Below, one piece after another: positions 25,203 to 35,280 of a stretch of 64,000 nt of DNA. Numbering within the stretch: position 1 is the first letter of the stretch; the number at the start of each line of letters is the position of its first letter. The DNA is taken from NCBI GenBank assembly GCA_965233625.1, contig OZ247499.1, forward strand, positions 1,364,001 to 1,428,000, read 5' to 3'. The position numbers and the translations under genes are program-made. The notes under the pieces are model-generated. The model was not told where the DNA came from, searched no databases, and worked only from the letters and a program-made list of their open reading frames with translations. Source of the stretch: G965233625 sp965233625. GTDB taxonomy: Bacteria; Planctomycetota; Planctomycetia; Pirellulales; Pirellulaceae.

Positions 25203-25331
25203 ATGGAGATCTTAGTCACACTGGCGATCGTCCCCGTCATCGCCTGGTATTTCTACAAGTCAGGCAAACGGACAGGCAGCCGCAAAGGCTACAACGCCGG
25301 CCGTTTCAGCAAACGCCGGCGACACCGCTAA
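25203..25331 (+). CDS. Tiny membrane protein ending the operon
   Basis: A 42-aa protein with a single N-terminal hydrophobic helix (ILVTLAIVPVIAWYFY) and a basic Gly-rich tail (KSGKRTGSRKGYNAGRFSKR). GAAGGAG lies six nt before the ATG. A terminator follows 27 nt later, so it closes the operon. The resemblance in layout to the small membrane protein at the operon start is worth noting. No family is recognised. Confidence 0.6.
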   Translation: MEILVTLAIVPVIAWYFYKSGKRTGSRKGYNAGRFSKRRRHR

Positions 25332-25358
25332 CACGCTTCTAAACCAGGAGACAGTCAG

Positions 25359-25396
25359 GCCGCCCTCCGGGGCGGCTTGGCTTCCTATTTTTAGCT
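25359..25396 (+). terminator. Terminator at the end of the ubiquitin-like operon
   Basis: GCCGCCC (25359-25365), a TCCG loop, GGGCGGC (25370-25376), then TTGGCTTCCTATTTTT. Confidence 0.72.
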
Positions 25397-26127
25397 ATCA
25401 CACGATGGCTGCTTAGCAGAGTCTTTGGCAGTGGCCAGCATTTGTAACCGGTAAGGTGCGACTTTCCGTTAAAGAAAGAAACTGTTACGGCAATAAACTG
25501 CTCAGGACGCGCCCTCATGTGTAGATCGACTAATTTACAATCTGTGTCGGTGTGTCGGACCGATGCGACGAACGCCCGGAGTTACTTGGGCTGTTGAACT
25601 TTTCCTGATGACGACCAAGGCACCGGCTTTGTAGACCAATCAAAGATGTAGTGAAGTCTTGCCATTCCCGTTGAAGTTGGCAGGAAGTTGGAAGAGTCTC
25701 ATGTTAACCAAGGACCCTCTTAGCGCGTCGAGCAAAACGCCTCTTCTTTTCGGTTGAGCCTAGAAGTTCAGGTGCAGGAACAAGCGAACGCCTGCGATGG
25801 GTCGATACCACACTCGCCGGAGTGCAGATCCGTGTCGGCGGGAATGCGAGCAAGTAAGAAGCGTCCGGCGGGTGTTCAGGGGCTGGCCGCTCAGGACTTT
25901 GGCGCCAGGTTGCCTGAAGCGTTGTGGGTTCGGTGGTTATTGTGGTCGTTGCGCCAGGCTTCTATCTTCTCCTGCGCGACGCGGTCGCGTACTTCTTGTG
26001 CGTGCATTGGTCCAGGATGCCTGACTCGAGATGCTAATGGGCTGAATTTGCGACAGTTCCTTGCTAAAGGTAGATTGCACGGCAGCAATTTTCCGTAAGC
26101 AAAGGCTCGCAATGTGGTGTCTTAAGT
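25397..26127. other. Intergenic region with an IS3 relic
   Basis: About 730 nt between the operon terminator and the giant kinase gene. Apart from the transposase relic at 25893-26010 and the expected promoter of the kinase gene, I see nothing supportable. The plus-strand ORF at 25754-26098 is a shadow of the relic. Confidence 0.45.
25893..26010 (-). pseudogene. IS3-family transposase OrfB fragment
   Basis: The minus strand reads VRDRVAQEKIEAWRNDHNNH then RTHNASGNLAPKS. This corresponds to the C-terminal end of IS3-family OrfB transposases (KIEAWR-DYN-RPHSALGNLTP). Only about 35 residues survive, without the DDE core, so it is a dead remnant. Confidence 0.6.
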
Positions 26128-29100
26128 ATGGCAGGCGAAACGGACCAGTTTGACAGTTCAGGGACTGTAGACGAGCGTATCCGGGGTATCAAAAAGCGTT
26201 TTGCGAGTGCGTGGGTGGCAGGTGAAACTCGTATTGAAGATTTTCTCACGGAAGTAGAAGAACCGCATCGTCGCACCCTCTTTGCAGAGTTGCTCGAAGC
26301 TGAACTAAGGTCGCTTGGGGATTCTGCTGGCCCCGTCCAGGTCGACGATTATCGGAAAAGGTTTCCCGGATATTTAAGCATCATCGAGCAGATGCTTGCA
26401 TCTAAACCCCTTACGAAAGCTGACGCTGAACCTGTTGCCCAGCCAGATACCCATGGTGCAAGTAACGCACAGATCACATTGACCATGAGCGGCAGTGATG
26501 CGGCATCCGCTGCCGAACAGACCACAGACCTGCCGGATAAGAAGGGTCGTGGTCGCCCTGGGCAGGCAGATGCATCGCCGCGCGATGTATCGAAAATCAC
26601 GCCCATTGATGGGTACGAGTTAATCAGCGAAATTGCCCGCGGCGGCATGGGAGTGGTTTACAAGGCAAGACACGTTGCTTTGAACCGCATCGTAGCGTTG
26701 AAAATGATTCTTGCTGGGCAACTTGCTAACGAGCAGGATGTCCAACGTTTCCGTTCTGAAGCTGAGGCTGCCGCCGCGCTTGATCATCAGAATATCGTGC
26801 CGGTGTACGATGTCGGGGAATCAAATGGCCAGCACTATTTTTCGATGGGATATATTGACGGCCAGAGTCTGTCAGAGAGAGTTGCTGAGGGTCCGCTGCC
26901 GCCGGTTGTCGCCAGTGAAGTTACCCGGATCGTTGCAGGTGCGATTGCCTACGCTCACCGTCGCGGAGTAATTCACCGGGACCTGAAACCTGCAAACATT
27001 CTACTAGCTTTTGATGAGGCTGCTTCTGGGCCTGTTGCTGCAAATAACTCTGGAAGCCGCAAAGACCGCGGCGACTACACCAGCGGCGCCTTCTCGGATG
27101 GACAGTTATCTTTCATCCCCAAGGTCGCCGACTTCGGGCTTTCGAAAAAGATCGTTGACGGAGAGACGCTTACTCACACCGGACAAGTGCTGGGGACGCC
27201 AGCCTACATGGCGCCCGAACAGGCCTCCGGCGCGGTTAAGGAAGTTTCGCAATCTGCTGACATCTATTCGCTGGGTGCGGTTCTGTATTGCCTGTTAACG
27301 GGGCGCCCGCCGTTTCAGGCTGCCAGTGTGATGGAGACATTGATCCAGGTAACGAGTGCAGAGCCCGTGTCGCCGCGCGACATAAATCGCGAGGTCCCGC
27401 GAGATCTGGAGACGATCTGTCTGAAATGTCTTGAGAAGCAGCCGCAGAAACGGTACGCCACTGCACAGGACCTGGCTGACGACCTTCAGCGATTCGCAAA
27501 CCGCGAACCCATCCTCGCCCGGCCCGTTAGTCGTGTGGAGAAGGTGTGGCGCTGGTGCCGGCGCAATCCGCTTCTGCCCTCGCTGGCATCGGTCGCCAGC
27601 ATACTGCTGATTCTTGGCGCCGTTGTATCATCGCTGTTTGCCTTCGAGGCTTCCCGTCAAGCCAGCGAAGCAGATATACAGCGAAATGCAGCCCTGACGA
27701 AACAAGCGGAAGCCGAACGATCCGCGCTAGCTGCGAACAAGGCGCGCGAGGCCGTAGAACGGTCGCAGGCCCGGTTAGAAGACTTGCTGTATGCCTCGCA
27801 CATGAACGCTATACAGCTCGCATTTCTTGACGGCGATGCTGGACGGATGCGCGAACTGCTCGACCGTCACACTCCCAAGCCTGGCAAAAGCGATGATCGT
27901 GGCTTCGAATGGCACTACTGGAATAGACTCTCTCATCCGTACCGGGCCGAAGTACGGGCAGACAATTCGGCTGTCAGAGCCGTCGCAGTGCTAGATGGTG
28001 AAGCTGGCAGACATTTAATAACTGCTGGCCAGGAGGGCGTTTTGCGACTGTGGTCACACCCCGAATGTAAGCTGATAAGAGAGTTTGAAGGGGCAGGTGC
28101 AAGCGTTAGCAAACTCTCCCTATCTTCCGACAAAATGTATGTAGCAGGTGTAACGACGAAGAGTGTTGTTGTATGGAACACCGGGACGGGGCGGATCGTC
28201 TGCCGCTATCCCACGGTTGACTGCCGTGCGGTCCGGTTCTCCGGCACCGAGTCCGATCTGTTGCTATTTGGCGATTCAGGTTCGTTGAAAACAGCTCGGG
28301 TGCCAGATCCTGAAACGGTGCAGGCAGGTGAGTTTGGAAACTTCCTTGTGAGTATCGAATTTTCACCTGCCGGGAAGACTCTTGCAGTTGGGTATCGCAA
28401 GTTAATACCTGCTAAGCCAGGCGTCTTCGTAGTCATTAATGAACTTCAGATTGTCAACGCGAATTCTTTCACTCCGATACGCAAATTTTCTCCCGCGAAA
28501 GGCGTTGACGACCTGGCGTGGATCGCTAACGGTTGGCAGATTGTCACGACTGGATCTGGCGGGCAGCCTTCGCTTTATGATCTGCGAACAGGCGCACACA
28601 GACACCTATCGGCCACTGCTGGTGGTAAGTCATCCACAGGCCGTCTTTTCACAGTTGCGGTTTCGCCAAGTGGAGTAATTGCTGCCGCGGGGGAGGACCG
28701 CATTATCTATACCTGGCACGCAGCTACCGGGAAATTGTCAGGCGTACTACGCGGACATGGAGGCGTCATTTACGGTTCCGCTTTTGAACCTGGTGGTGAA
28801 CTTCTAACAGCCAGTGGCGATGCAACGGTCAAGGTCTGGAGTCTCCAAAAAATCCCCGAGTCCCGGGCGTTGCCGCAGATGCGACTGGAAATTGCGGTGT
28901 CTAACGACTCCCGTTACCTAGCGGGCTGTCTGGGGAAGGGTGTCCAGATGTTTGACATCGCAGCGGGAAACGGCGTGTGGGAAAACCAGCGCAATATCGG
29001 TTACAGCTACCGCCGGCTTGATTTCACTTCGGACGACAATTTTATCGTAGGTGCGCATTACAACGGGACGGAACTCGTGCTACTTGATAGTGCATCAGGG

Positions 29101-32100
29101 CGAATCCTTAGTACGTTTCCAGCACCATTCGGCGTGCAAAGGATCGCAGCCATGTCCGGTTCGCCGCTGATAGCTGCTAGTTCCCACGAGGGAAGCGTAG
29201 CCGTGTGGCGCCTGAACTCCGGCGACTATTCGCTTTCCAGAAAGTGGCTAAAGAAAACCCACAAAGGTGAGACTCCTGGTCTAGCTGTAAGCCCTGATGA
29301 TTCCAGAATCGCGGCGGCGGGGGTTGATGGTAACATTAAGATACTCGCAGTCGCTGACGGCCGCGTTTTGCATACAATACGCAGCAATTCTGGCGCGTTC
29401 CGCGACGTAGCGTTCTCCCCAGACGGGAAATACCTCGCGGCCTGTTGCGACGACCGCAACATACGTGTGTGGGATGCAACTCAGTGGCGGCTGCTGCACA
29501 CTCTCAAAGGCCACGGCGGAATTATCAGAACGATAGCTTTCTCGCCGGGAAGCAACACCCTTGCTAGTGGAAGCGACGACGGAACCGTGCGATTGTGGCA
29601 TGTAAAGACCGGTGAGATGATGGCCACATTTCGCGGGTTCAACTCACTGCAACGGATTTGCTTCGCTGCCGATGGACAGAGTCTCGTTGCTGTCGATGAT
29701 ATTGCTGGGCGTTTATGGCGGGCGGGTCTAAAGACTGAAGAGGACTCACGCCACTCGTTAACCATCTTTGAACTTGCTGGCGCCAATAGTTACTGGACGG
29801 TGCGCACGGAGTTAGCGGACGACGGATGGGAAAGCCCTGAATATGACGATAAGGACTGGACAACCGTAAGCCTTGAGACGTTGAAGGCGGGCAACAAGAC
29901 CGTTCAGCTACGCAATAGCTTCTTCGTCCATAAGCCAGAAAGCGTTCGTGATATTACGTTAATGCTGCCTCGCGGTATTCAAGCTGACGTATTTCTTAAT
30001 GGCGCGCCTGCTCCTATTAGTAGCCAGCCTACAGGTGCAAACGCTGCAGATTTCATCTACCACAGGGTTCAACCTCACGAACTTCATCGTGGCGAGAATA
30101 CCCTCGCAGTGTCTATCCGCAGTCCATCAACAACTAGCCTGAAAGGTACAACGCTTTTCGCAAATCAGATTTACAGCACCCGCGCGAGACTACGGAGCGG
30201 TGAAGATTGGCAGATTGTCAGCGCAGTCAATCAGTTGTCTGCGTACGGTGCGACAAACACCTTCAGCAACGAGATCGTCGCACTGCTTGATGGTCCCAAT
30301 GACAGGCTCAAGCAGTTAATGCTGCACAAGGCGATGGATCTACCAGAGATCAACAATAGCGTTGTTGCGGCGTTAATGCGGCTACTAGACTCAAAGGATC
30401 TAAGCACGCGGGATCAAGCTCTGAATGCGGTTGCGGCGCTGGCTGGCCGGTCAGAATTGATGAGGCAGCAGCTCGTTGAAAGACTCGCCAGAATGTCGCC
30501 GAAGCAGGAGCAGACGTTCTTCGCGCGTCTTGCTTCTGGCGACATGCCACTTCCACGCACAGCAAAGAAATTCATCGCGGACCATCTGAAATCGCGGGTT
30601 GAGCAAAGCGCTCCTGCGGAGAAACCACAACGGTGGCGGTCTCTGCTTGAGTTTGAGATCGAGTTCAAAGACTGGCAAGCAGCGCTGCCTGTCGTGGAGC
30701 AGCTACTCAGAGTCGAGCCTGACGATCATTCTCTGATGATCCGCGACGTCTTAATCCGTCAAAACCTTGCCCGGTGGGATGAAGCGGATCAGGGGCTTGA
30801 CAAGATCGCAGCACAAATCGAATCCAGGTCATTTACGAAACGCGATGCGGCTTTATTAGCAAAAGTTTTTGGCGATCGTGCTGCGGTGCAAGCGAAAAAG
30901 CCGGGGAGTTCGCAACGCGTTGCAGATTTCTGGACCGCTGCGGCTGATCTGGCCCTTGAAGCGGATGTTAGCGACGCCTTTGCCTTGCAGTGTTGCACTG
31001 CCGCACGCGACTGGAATGTGCGAGTTTACCAATGGGATCGTGCGTTACGCTTCTCATCCGCAATCGTGCGGCTTGTTCCGAGCAGCATCAACCACTTTAT
31101 TCTTGGTGTAATCCAGGCGACCGCTGGTAGCGACGATTTAGATTCGCTACTCGTTGCGTTTAAGCGACGACTCTCAAGCGATGTTGACTTCTTCAGCCGG
31201 TATACGCTGTTGCAGTCATTGACGCCAAGAGAACTCACGGTGACGCCGGATGAAATCGAAGCTTTTGACCAGTTGCTTGAAAAGAGCACCAAGGGGGGCA
31301 TTCAGAACTACTACCTGGTAAGCAGGGCGTTGTTGGCTATCCGCCGGGGAAACTATTCTTCAGCCTTAAAGTTTGTCGCGAAGATGACTGGCCCAATCCC
31401 AGGTTACCGCGGGAAATTCGTCCGGGCGCTGGCATTAGTGTATTCGGGCGACAAGGACGCATCTCGACGGATTTTCCGTACGCTCTCTAACCCCTTTGAG
31501 ACTGATTTACCGGCTTTGTATGGAGCACATGACCAGCTTATCGCGGGACTGTTGTATCACGAGTTGGAGACCGCTCTCCACGCAAAGTCTGTTGAGGGCG
31601 ACGCCTTGCGCACATTACATGAGGTAGAGTTATCGCCAACAGAAAAGCCTCTTGAAGCAGACCTGGTCAACAATTTACTGCCGCTAGTTCATAACCCCGC
31701 AAACGATATTGGCAAACGGGTGCTTTTACTATTGATGAATAGGGAACTAGCACCCCAAAGTATCGAAAGTTTAGCTGATGCGATCTTATCAGAGACCCTT
31801 GCGGAGCAGGTCCGCATCTTCAGAACGATGAAAGTAACGTCGGCAACCGGCAAGCATCCAGTAGTCGACGTGTTACTGGAACGGCTGGAAGACAGAATTA
31901 CCGAAAACCCTGCGGATACGAAAGCAAGAACTGCACGGATGGAACTCTGGTTCACGCTAGATCAACCCCGCAAGGCGAAAGAGGATGCCCTTGCTTTGCT
32001 AAAGATCGATCCCGACGAAGCCGCCTACCTGGCTGCGCGGATTCAAGCGGACTATATCCTCAGCGACTGGGCGGAGGTGGAAAACAACATCCTGCCACTG

Positions 32101-34359
32101 ATCAGGCAATGGAAAGCAGGCGGAGACATTACAGGTCGCGAACAGGCAATCGTTGAAATCTTACAGAAACGCGCAACACTGAGGGAGGCCGCCGGCGACC
32201 GGGAAGAAGTTATTGCCTCGCACTGGGAATACGGGGCTCGGATTTGTATGGCCGCGCGATTTAACAACCAGACAACGGCAAAATTCTGCCGTGAAGCCAG
32301 TACAAGATTCGCCTGTCTAGGTGAATGGGAGCGAGCAGCAGAATTTGCACTGGCGGAAATGGAGACCGGCTTAGCTTACTCCACAACGGTGTTGCGGGCC
32401 GCTGTACTTTTTTCAATGACTGGTCAGAAAGAAGCGTTCGCAGCACTGCTGAAAAAAGGCTTGAGTCTTTATGCAAACGGAAGCATTTCCGATCTGGAAC
32501 GTCTTGTGAAAGCGGGATCTGTCTGGACAGGAGCTGTCGATCCAGCGACGCTGCCTCTCGAGCCAGTTGAGCAGTATCTCAGCAAGTTACGAGGCAACGC
32601 CGCATCGTACTGGCTATCGACCGCCGCCGCCCTGGCCAGGCTGCGTTTGAACGATGCACAGCTCGCTTTTGATCTCACAGCCTCCATGCCTGCGAGGCAC
32701 GGCGTGCTTGAACTCCGGAAGGCGATTCATGCAATCGCCGCCTTCCGTCTCGGCAAGGTCGACTATGCAAAAAAGTTGCTCAGTACCGTCAACACATCTT
32801 TCGACTTAGACATTCGTTCACTGAGTGGCGTTTACACCTGGCAGGACATTCTAATGCCAGCGGCAATCCGCCAGCAGGCTGAAGCGGAACTGTATCCGGA
32901 TGGCGCCGGTGGAAGCGCCTGGGCTGCATTTCACCAGATTGAAATATCGCCTCTCAGTAAAGCTGAACAGTCTGAACATGTAAGTAAAATGGCCCCGCTT
33001 TTCCGGATGGACGAAAAGTTCGTCAGTCAGCGGATGGCCAGCGTTTTGGCTCCTCGCCTACGATTGAAAGAAGTACAGCAATCCTATCTGGCATTGCTGC
33101 AAGAACTTTCTCCCCAGCAACAGACCGCGGCGCTGGAATCTCTTGTGAATACCTTCCCGCCGCTAGAGGGCGAAGTAGCGACACAGATCGTTGCATCAAT
33201 TGATAGCATGGCGAAGGAGCGTTCAGGAGATTCTGGTGCGGCAGCGTTAAAAACAACCTGCCTGGCAACGCTTGGTGCTGCTGGTAAAGCACTGTGGTTC
33301 GATGGTCAGAGCTACGTTGAATTTCCCGGAATGAGTTTCTCGCCAAGCAAACCTCTCACTGTCGAAGCATGGGTGGCGCCGGAATCAGGAAAATCGACAA
33401 CAGCCGTGGTTGCCAGCAATTCCAATACAAGCGGGTTCAGCCTAGCGGCGGTCACTGAAGGCGGAAAAAGCGTCTGGCAATTTCAAAAAGGCACTGCAAG
33501 ACGTCCTTACACCGTGCGCACGCTGGCGCAGGTTTCTAACAGAGAACTTGTTCATGTCGCCGGCGTCTACGATGGCAGCGAGATCCGCCTCTATCTAAAT
33601 GGAGTGCTACAACTACGCACTCCCACAGCAACCATCAGTGAGTCTGCCAGTGGCAAGACACTGGTGATCGGCGCGCAGCAGCGCGGAACGCAACATAACA
33701 TGCACTTCCAGGGGATGATCGATGAGATTCATATCTCGCAAGCCGCCAGATACGACGATAACTTCACACCTCAAAGGAAACTAAAACAAGATGAAGACAC
33801 CCTGGCGCTTTATCACTGCGATACACTGCGAGACGGGCGACTCAAGGACGCGGGTCCCCGGGAGAACCATGCTGTGTTGCAGGGAGCCAGACTGGTCCTT
33901 GCCAGAAACCTGCCCGCTCTCGAAGTGATGCTGACATCCGCATTAAGCGAACTTGAAAGCCGTCCGCCGGCAACAGCAGAAGATTACAAAAAGGCAATCT
34001 TCCGTATCTACGGAATTGCGAATCAACTGACTCTCAACCAGCAGTACGATACTTCGCACATCGCTCTTTCGAAGCTGGCGGAGCTTTCAGAATTGTGGGG
34101 CGACCTGGATAGAGATGAAAACCAGCGGTACAACGCTGCCTGCATCCAAAGTCTGATTGCACAGAATTGCATCCTGCGGAAACAGTCTGCCAACGTCGTC
34201 AGCCAGCATCAGAAAGCAGCGCTAAAATTGCTAAAGCAGGCAATCGACATCGGATTCAGCGATGTAAAGCTTCTGCAAAAGGACCACGACCTAAAAGCAC
34301 TCAGGGATCTTGCAGAGTTCAAGGATCTCGTAAGAAAGCTCACCTCTGACGCACGGTAG
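26128..34359 (+). CDS. Giant Ser/Thr kinase with WD40, TPR-like and LamG domains (2743 aa)
   Basis: Layout: an N-terminal planctomycete kinase leader (1-160); a Hanks-type kinase (160-440) with GGMGVVYKAR, catalytic VIHRDLKPANILL, DFG in KVADFGLSKK and GTPAYMAPEQ, plus an insertion between the catalytic and DFG loops; a transmembrane helix (about 482-505, SILLILGAVVSSLFAF); WD40 repeats (about 600-1200, for example DVAFSPDGKYLAACCDDRNI); a jelly-roll-like segment (YWTVRTELADDGWESPEYDD); long helical repeats resembling TPR (about 1450-2350); and a LamG/concanavalin-like domain (about 2386-2560, ALWFDGQSYVEFPG). The kinase is cytoplasmic and the rest probably lies across the membrane, suggesting a receptor kinase. 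The frame is uninterrupted over 8.2 kb. Confidence 0.93.
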   Translation: MAGETDQFDSSGTVDERIRGIKKRFASAWVAGETRIEDFLTEVEEPHRRTLFAELLEAELRSLGDSAGPVQVDDYRKRFPGYLSIIEQMLASKPLTKADAEPVAQPDTHGASNAQITLTMSGSDAASAAEQTTDLPDKKGRGRPGQADASPRDVSKITPIDGYELISEIARGGMGVVYKARHVALNRIVALKMILAGQLANEQDVQRFRSEAEAAAALDHQNIVPVYDVGESNGQHYFSMGYIDGQSLSERVAEGPLPPVVASEVTRIVAGAIAYAHRRGVIHRDLKPANILLAFDEAASGPVAANNSGSRKDRGDYTSGAFSDGQLSFIPKVADFGLSKKIVDGETLTHTGQVLGTPAYMAPEQASGAVKEVSQSADIYSLGAVLYCLLTGRPPFQAASVMETLIQVTSAEPVSPRDINREVPRDLETICLKCLEKQPQKRYATAQDLADDLQRFANREPILARPVSRVEKVWRWCRRNPLLPSLASVASILLILGAVVSSLFAFEASRQASEADIQRNAALTKQAEAERSALAANKAREAVERSQARLEDLLYASHMNAIQLAFLDGDAGRMRELLDRHTPKPGKSDDRGFEWHYWNRLSHPYRAEVRADNSAVRAVAVLDGEAGRHLITAGQEGVLRLWSHPECKLIREFEGAGASVSKLSLSSDKMYVAGVTTKSVVVWNTGTGRIVCRYPTVDCRAVRFSGTESDLLLFGDSGSLKTARVPDPETVQAGEFGNFLVSIEFSPAGKTLAVGYRKLIPAKPGVFVVINELQIVNANSFTPIRKFSPAKGVDDLAWIANGWQIVTTGSGGQPSLYDLRTGAHRHLSATAGGKSSTGRLFTVAVSPSGVIAAAGEDRIIYTWHAATGKLSGVLRGHGGVIYGSAFEPGGELLTASGDATVKVWSLQKIPESRALPQMRLEIAVSNDSRYLAGCLGKGVQMFDIAAGNGVWENQRNIGYSYRRLDFTSDDNFIVGAHYNGTELVLLDSASGRILSTFPAPFGVQRIAAMSGSPLIAASSHEGSVAVWRLNSGDYSLSRKWLKKTHKGETPGLAVSPDDSRIAAAGVDGNIKILAVADGRVLHTIRSNSGAFRDVAFSPDGKYLAACCDDRNIRVWDATQWRLLHTLKGHGGIIRTIAFSPGSNTLASGSDDGTVRLWHVKTGEMMATFRGFNSLQRICFAADGQSLVAVDDIAGRLWRAGLKTEEDSRHSLTIFELAGANSYWTVRTELADDGWESPEYDDKDWTTVSLETLKAGNKTVQLRNSFFVHKPESVRDITLMLPRGIQADVFLNGAPAPISSQPTGANAADFIYHRVQPHELHRGENTLAVSIRSPSTTSLKGTTLFANQIYSTRARLRSGEDWQIVSAVNQLSAYGATNTFSNEIVALLDGPNDRLKQLMLHKAMDLPEINNSVVAALMRLLDSKDLSTRDQALNAVAALAGRSELMRQQLVERLARMSPKQEQTFFARLASGDMPLPRTAKKFIADHLKSRVEQSAPAEKPQRWRSLLEFEIEFKDWQAALPVVEQLLRVEPDDHSLMIRDVLIRQNLARWDEADQGLDKIAAQIESRSFTKRDAALLAKVFGDRAAVQAKKPGSSQRVADFWTAAADLALEADVSDAFALQCCTAARDWNVRVYQWDRALRFSSAIVRLVPSSINHFILGVIQATAGSDDLDSLLVAFKRRLSSDVDFFSRYTLLQSLTPRELTVTPDEIEAFDQLLEKSTKGGIQNYYLVSRALLAIRRGNYSSALKFVAKMTGPIPGYRGKFVRALALVYSGDKDASRRIFRTLSNPFETDLPALYGAHDQLIAGLLYHELETALHAKSVEGDALRTLHEVELSPTEKPLEADLVNNLLPLVHNPANDIGKRVLLLLMNRELAPQSIESLADAILSETLAEQVRIFRTMKVTSATGKHPVVDVLLERLEDRITENPADTKARTARMELWFTLDQPRKAKEDALALLKIDPDEAAYLAARIQADYILSDWAEVENNILPLIRQWKAGGDITGREQAIVEILQKRATLREAAGDREEVIASHWEYGARICMAARFNNQTTAKFCREASTRFACLGEWERAAEFALAEMETGLAYSTTVLRAAVLFSMTGQKEAFAALLKKGLSLYANGSISDLERLVKAGSVWTGAVDPATLPLEPVEQYLSKLRGNAASYWLSTAAALARLRLNDAQLAFDLTASMPARHGVLELRKAIHAIAAFRLGKVDYAKKLLSTVNTSFDLDIRSLSGVYTWQDILMPAAIRQQAEAELYPDGAGGSAWAAFHQIEISPLSKAEQSEHVSKMAPLFRMDEKFVSQRMASVLAPRLRLKEVQQSYLALLQELSPQQQTAALESLVNTFPPLEGEVATQIVASIDSMAKERSGDSGAAALKTTCLATLGAAGKALWFDGQSYVEFPGMSFSPSKPLTVEAWVAPESGKSTTAVVASNSNTSGFSLAAVTEGGKSVWQFQKGTARRPYTVRTLAQVSNRELVHVAGVYDGSEIRLYLNGVLQLRTPTATISESASGKTLVIGAQQRGTQHNMHFQGMIDEIHISQAARYDDNFTPQRKLKQDEDTLALYHCDTLRDGRLKDAGPRENHAVLQGARLVLARNLPALEVMLTSALSELESRPPATAEDYKKAIFRIYGIANQLTLNQQYDTSHIALSKLAELSELWGDLDRDENQRYNAACIQSLIAQNCILRKQSANVVSQHQKAALKLLKQAIDIGFSDVKLLQKDHDLKALRDLAEFKDLVRKLTSDAR

Positions 34360-34671
34360 AGCTCTCGATACTTGATCATGCGAAACTGCGATAATCAAGT
34401 GATGGCGTAAACGAGTTGGTTGCTCCACTTTCATTCCGCCGGTTATTAGAGTCGAAATGAGTCCGCAACCGACAGCCTGCATCCTGGGTAGTTCACAAAG
34501 TCGTGTTCAGCTGTAGCCATCTTTGAACTTGCGGCGCCAACAGAGTGTTCTTTCGCGCGGGCAGCACACCCAACAACCGATGGCACCTGGCGCCGCGGGG
34601 AGACCACGTTGCAACAGGTGGTGAAAGAAACCCAGGCGTTTGCATCCGGGCTGAAACTCAAAGGAGCACAC
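34360..34671. other. Intergenic region between convergent genes
   Basis: About 310 nt between the convergent giant kinase and a secreted-protein gene. On the plus strand around 34515 there is a stretch reading IFELAAPTECSFARAA; its DNA resembles position 29765 inside the kinase gene (CATCTTTGAACTTGC). It may be a short duplicated or decayed piece. No gene is supported. Confidence 0.35.
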
Positions 34672-35220
34672 TTAATGAGATTCGCAGTTGTTTTTCGCCC
34701 TATCTTCTATTCCAGCATGATCTAGCTGTGAGGTTTCCTTATTATCCTTAGCAATAGCGTTCCTTGCACGAACTAAAAGTAACTCGGATGTGATGCGATT
34801 AAACTGAGCATTGCGAAACTCATGCTCTGGAATAACCCCGTACTTGTATTTTTCCGTCGCAATCGCTTCACAAATCTTTTCAACTTCAACCGCTTTTTTG
34901 CGGACTGCAATACGCTCGCGCGAGTTGCTTGCTAAATCTATCTCCGCCATCAGCACGCGGCGGCACGCGTCCAGGAGTGCTTCGAGAGGGCTACGCGCCC
35001 CCTGGCCGGCCCCTGAGACATACAAGAGGTGCAATGTATCCTTTTCGTTAACTGCGACGTTGTAACGTTTCTTCGCAATCGCTGTTTCTTGGTCTTCCAT
35101 TCCAGTCAATTTCACGGCTTTGGCTTTGTACACTTCCGGGTCGTCCGCGATGGCTAACTGGGTAAACGCGAAGATAGTGCTAATGAAAACAAACGTCAGT
35201 GCGGGGTTGCTGTGCGTCAT
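34672..35220 (-). CDS. Secreted protein, paralogue of the next gene's C-terminus
   Basis: A 182-aa protein with a signal peptide (ALTFVFISTIFAFTQLAIAD). The mature part is helical (KKRYNVAVNEKDTLHLLYVS, LLDACRRVLMAEIDLASNSR, FNRITSELLLVRARNAIAK) and clearly paralogous to the last 120 residues of the protein encoded at 35281-37458. ATG 35220 has GGAGAG seven nt upstream, better than the ORF start at 35235. It looks like a planctomycete-type secreted protein; function unknown. Confidence 0.75.
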   Translation of the reverse strand: MTHSNPALTFVFISTIFAFTQLAIADDPEVYKAKAVKLTGMEDQETAIAKKRYNVAVNEKDTLHLLYVSGAGQGARSPLEALLDACRRVLMAEIDLASNSRERIAVRKKAVEVEKICEAIATEKYKYGVIPEHEFRNAQFNRITSELLLVRARNAIAKDNKETSQLDHAGIEDRAKNNCESH

Positions 35221-35280
35221 TGTCTGGCTCTCCAAAATTGAGTGAGTGGTATAGTGATATGCCGGCAGTTCAGGGTCAAT

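Noticed and set aside
25754..26098. Plus-strand 114-aa ORF
   Set aside because: The opposite strand carries a recognisable IS3 transposase fragment, and the plus-strand product has no features.
34515..34675. Possible gene in the gap after the giant kinase
   Set aside because: The open stretch has stops on the left, no start with a ribosome site, and only a short resemblance to a segment of the kinase gene.
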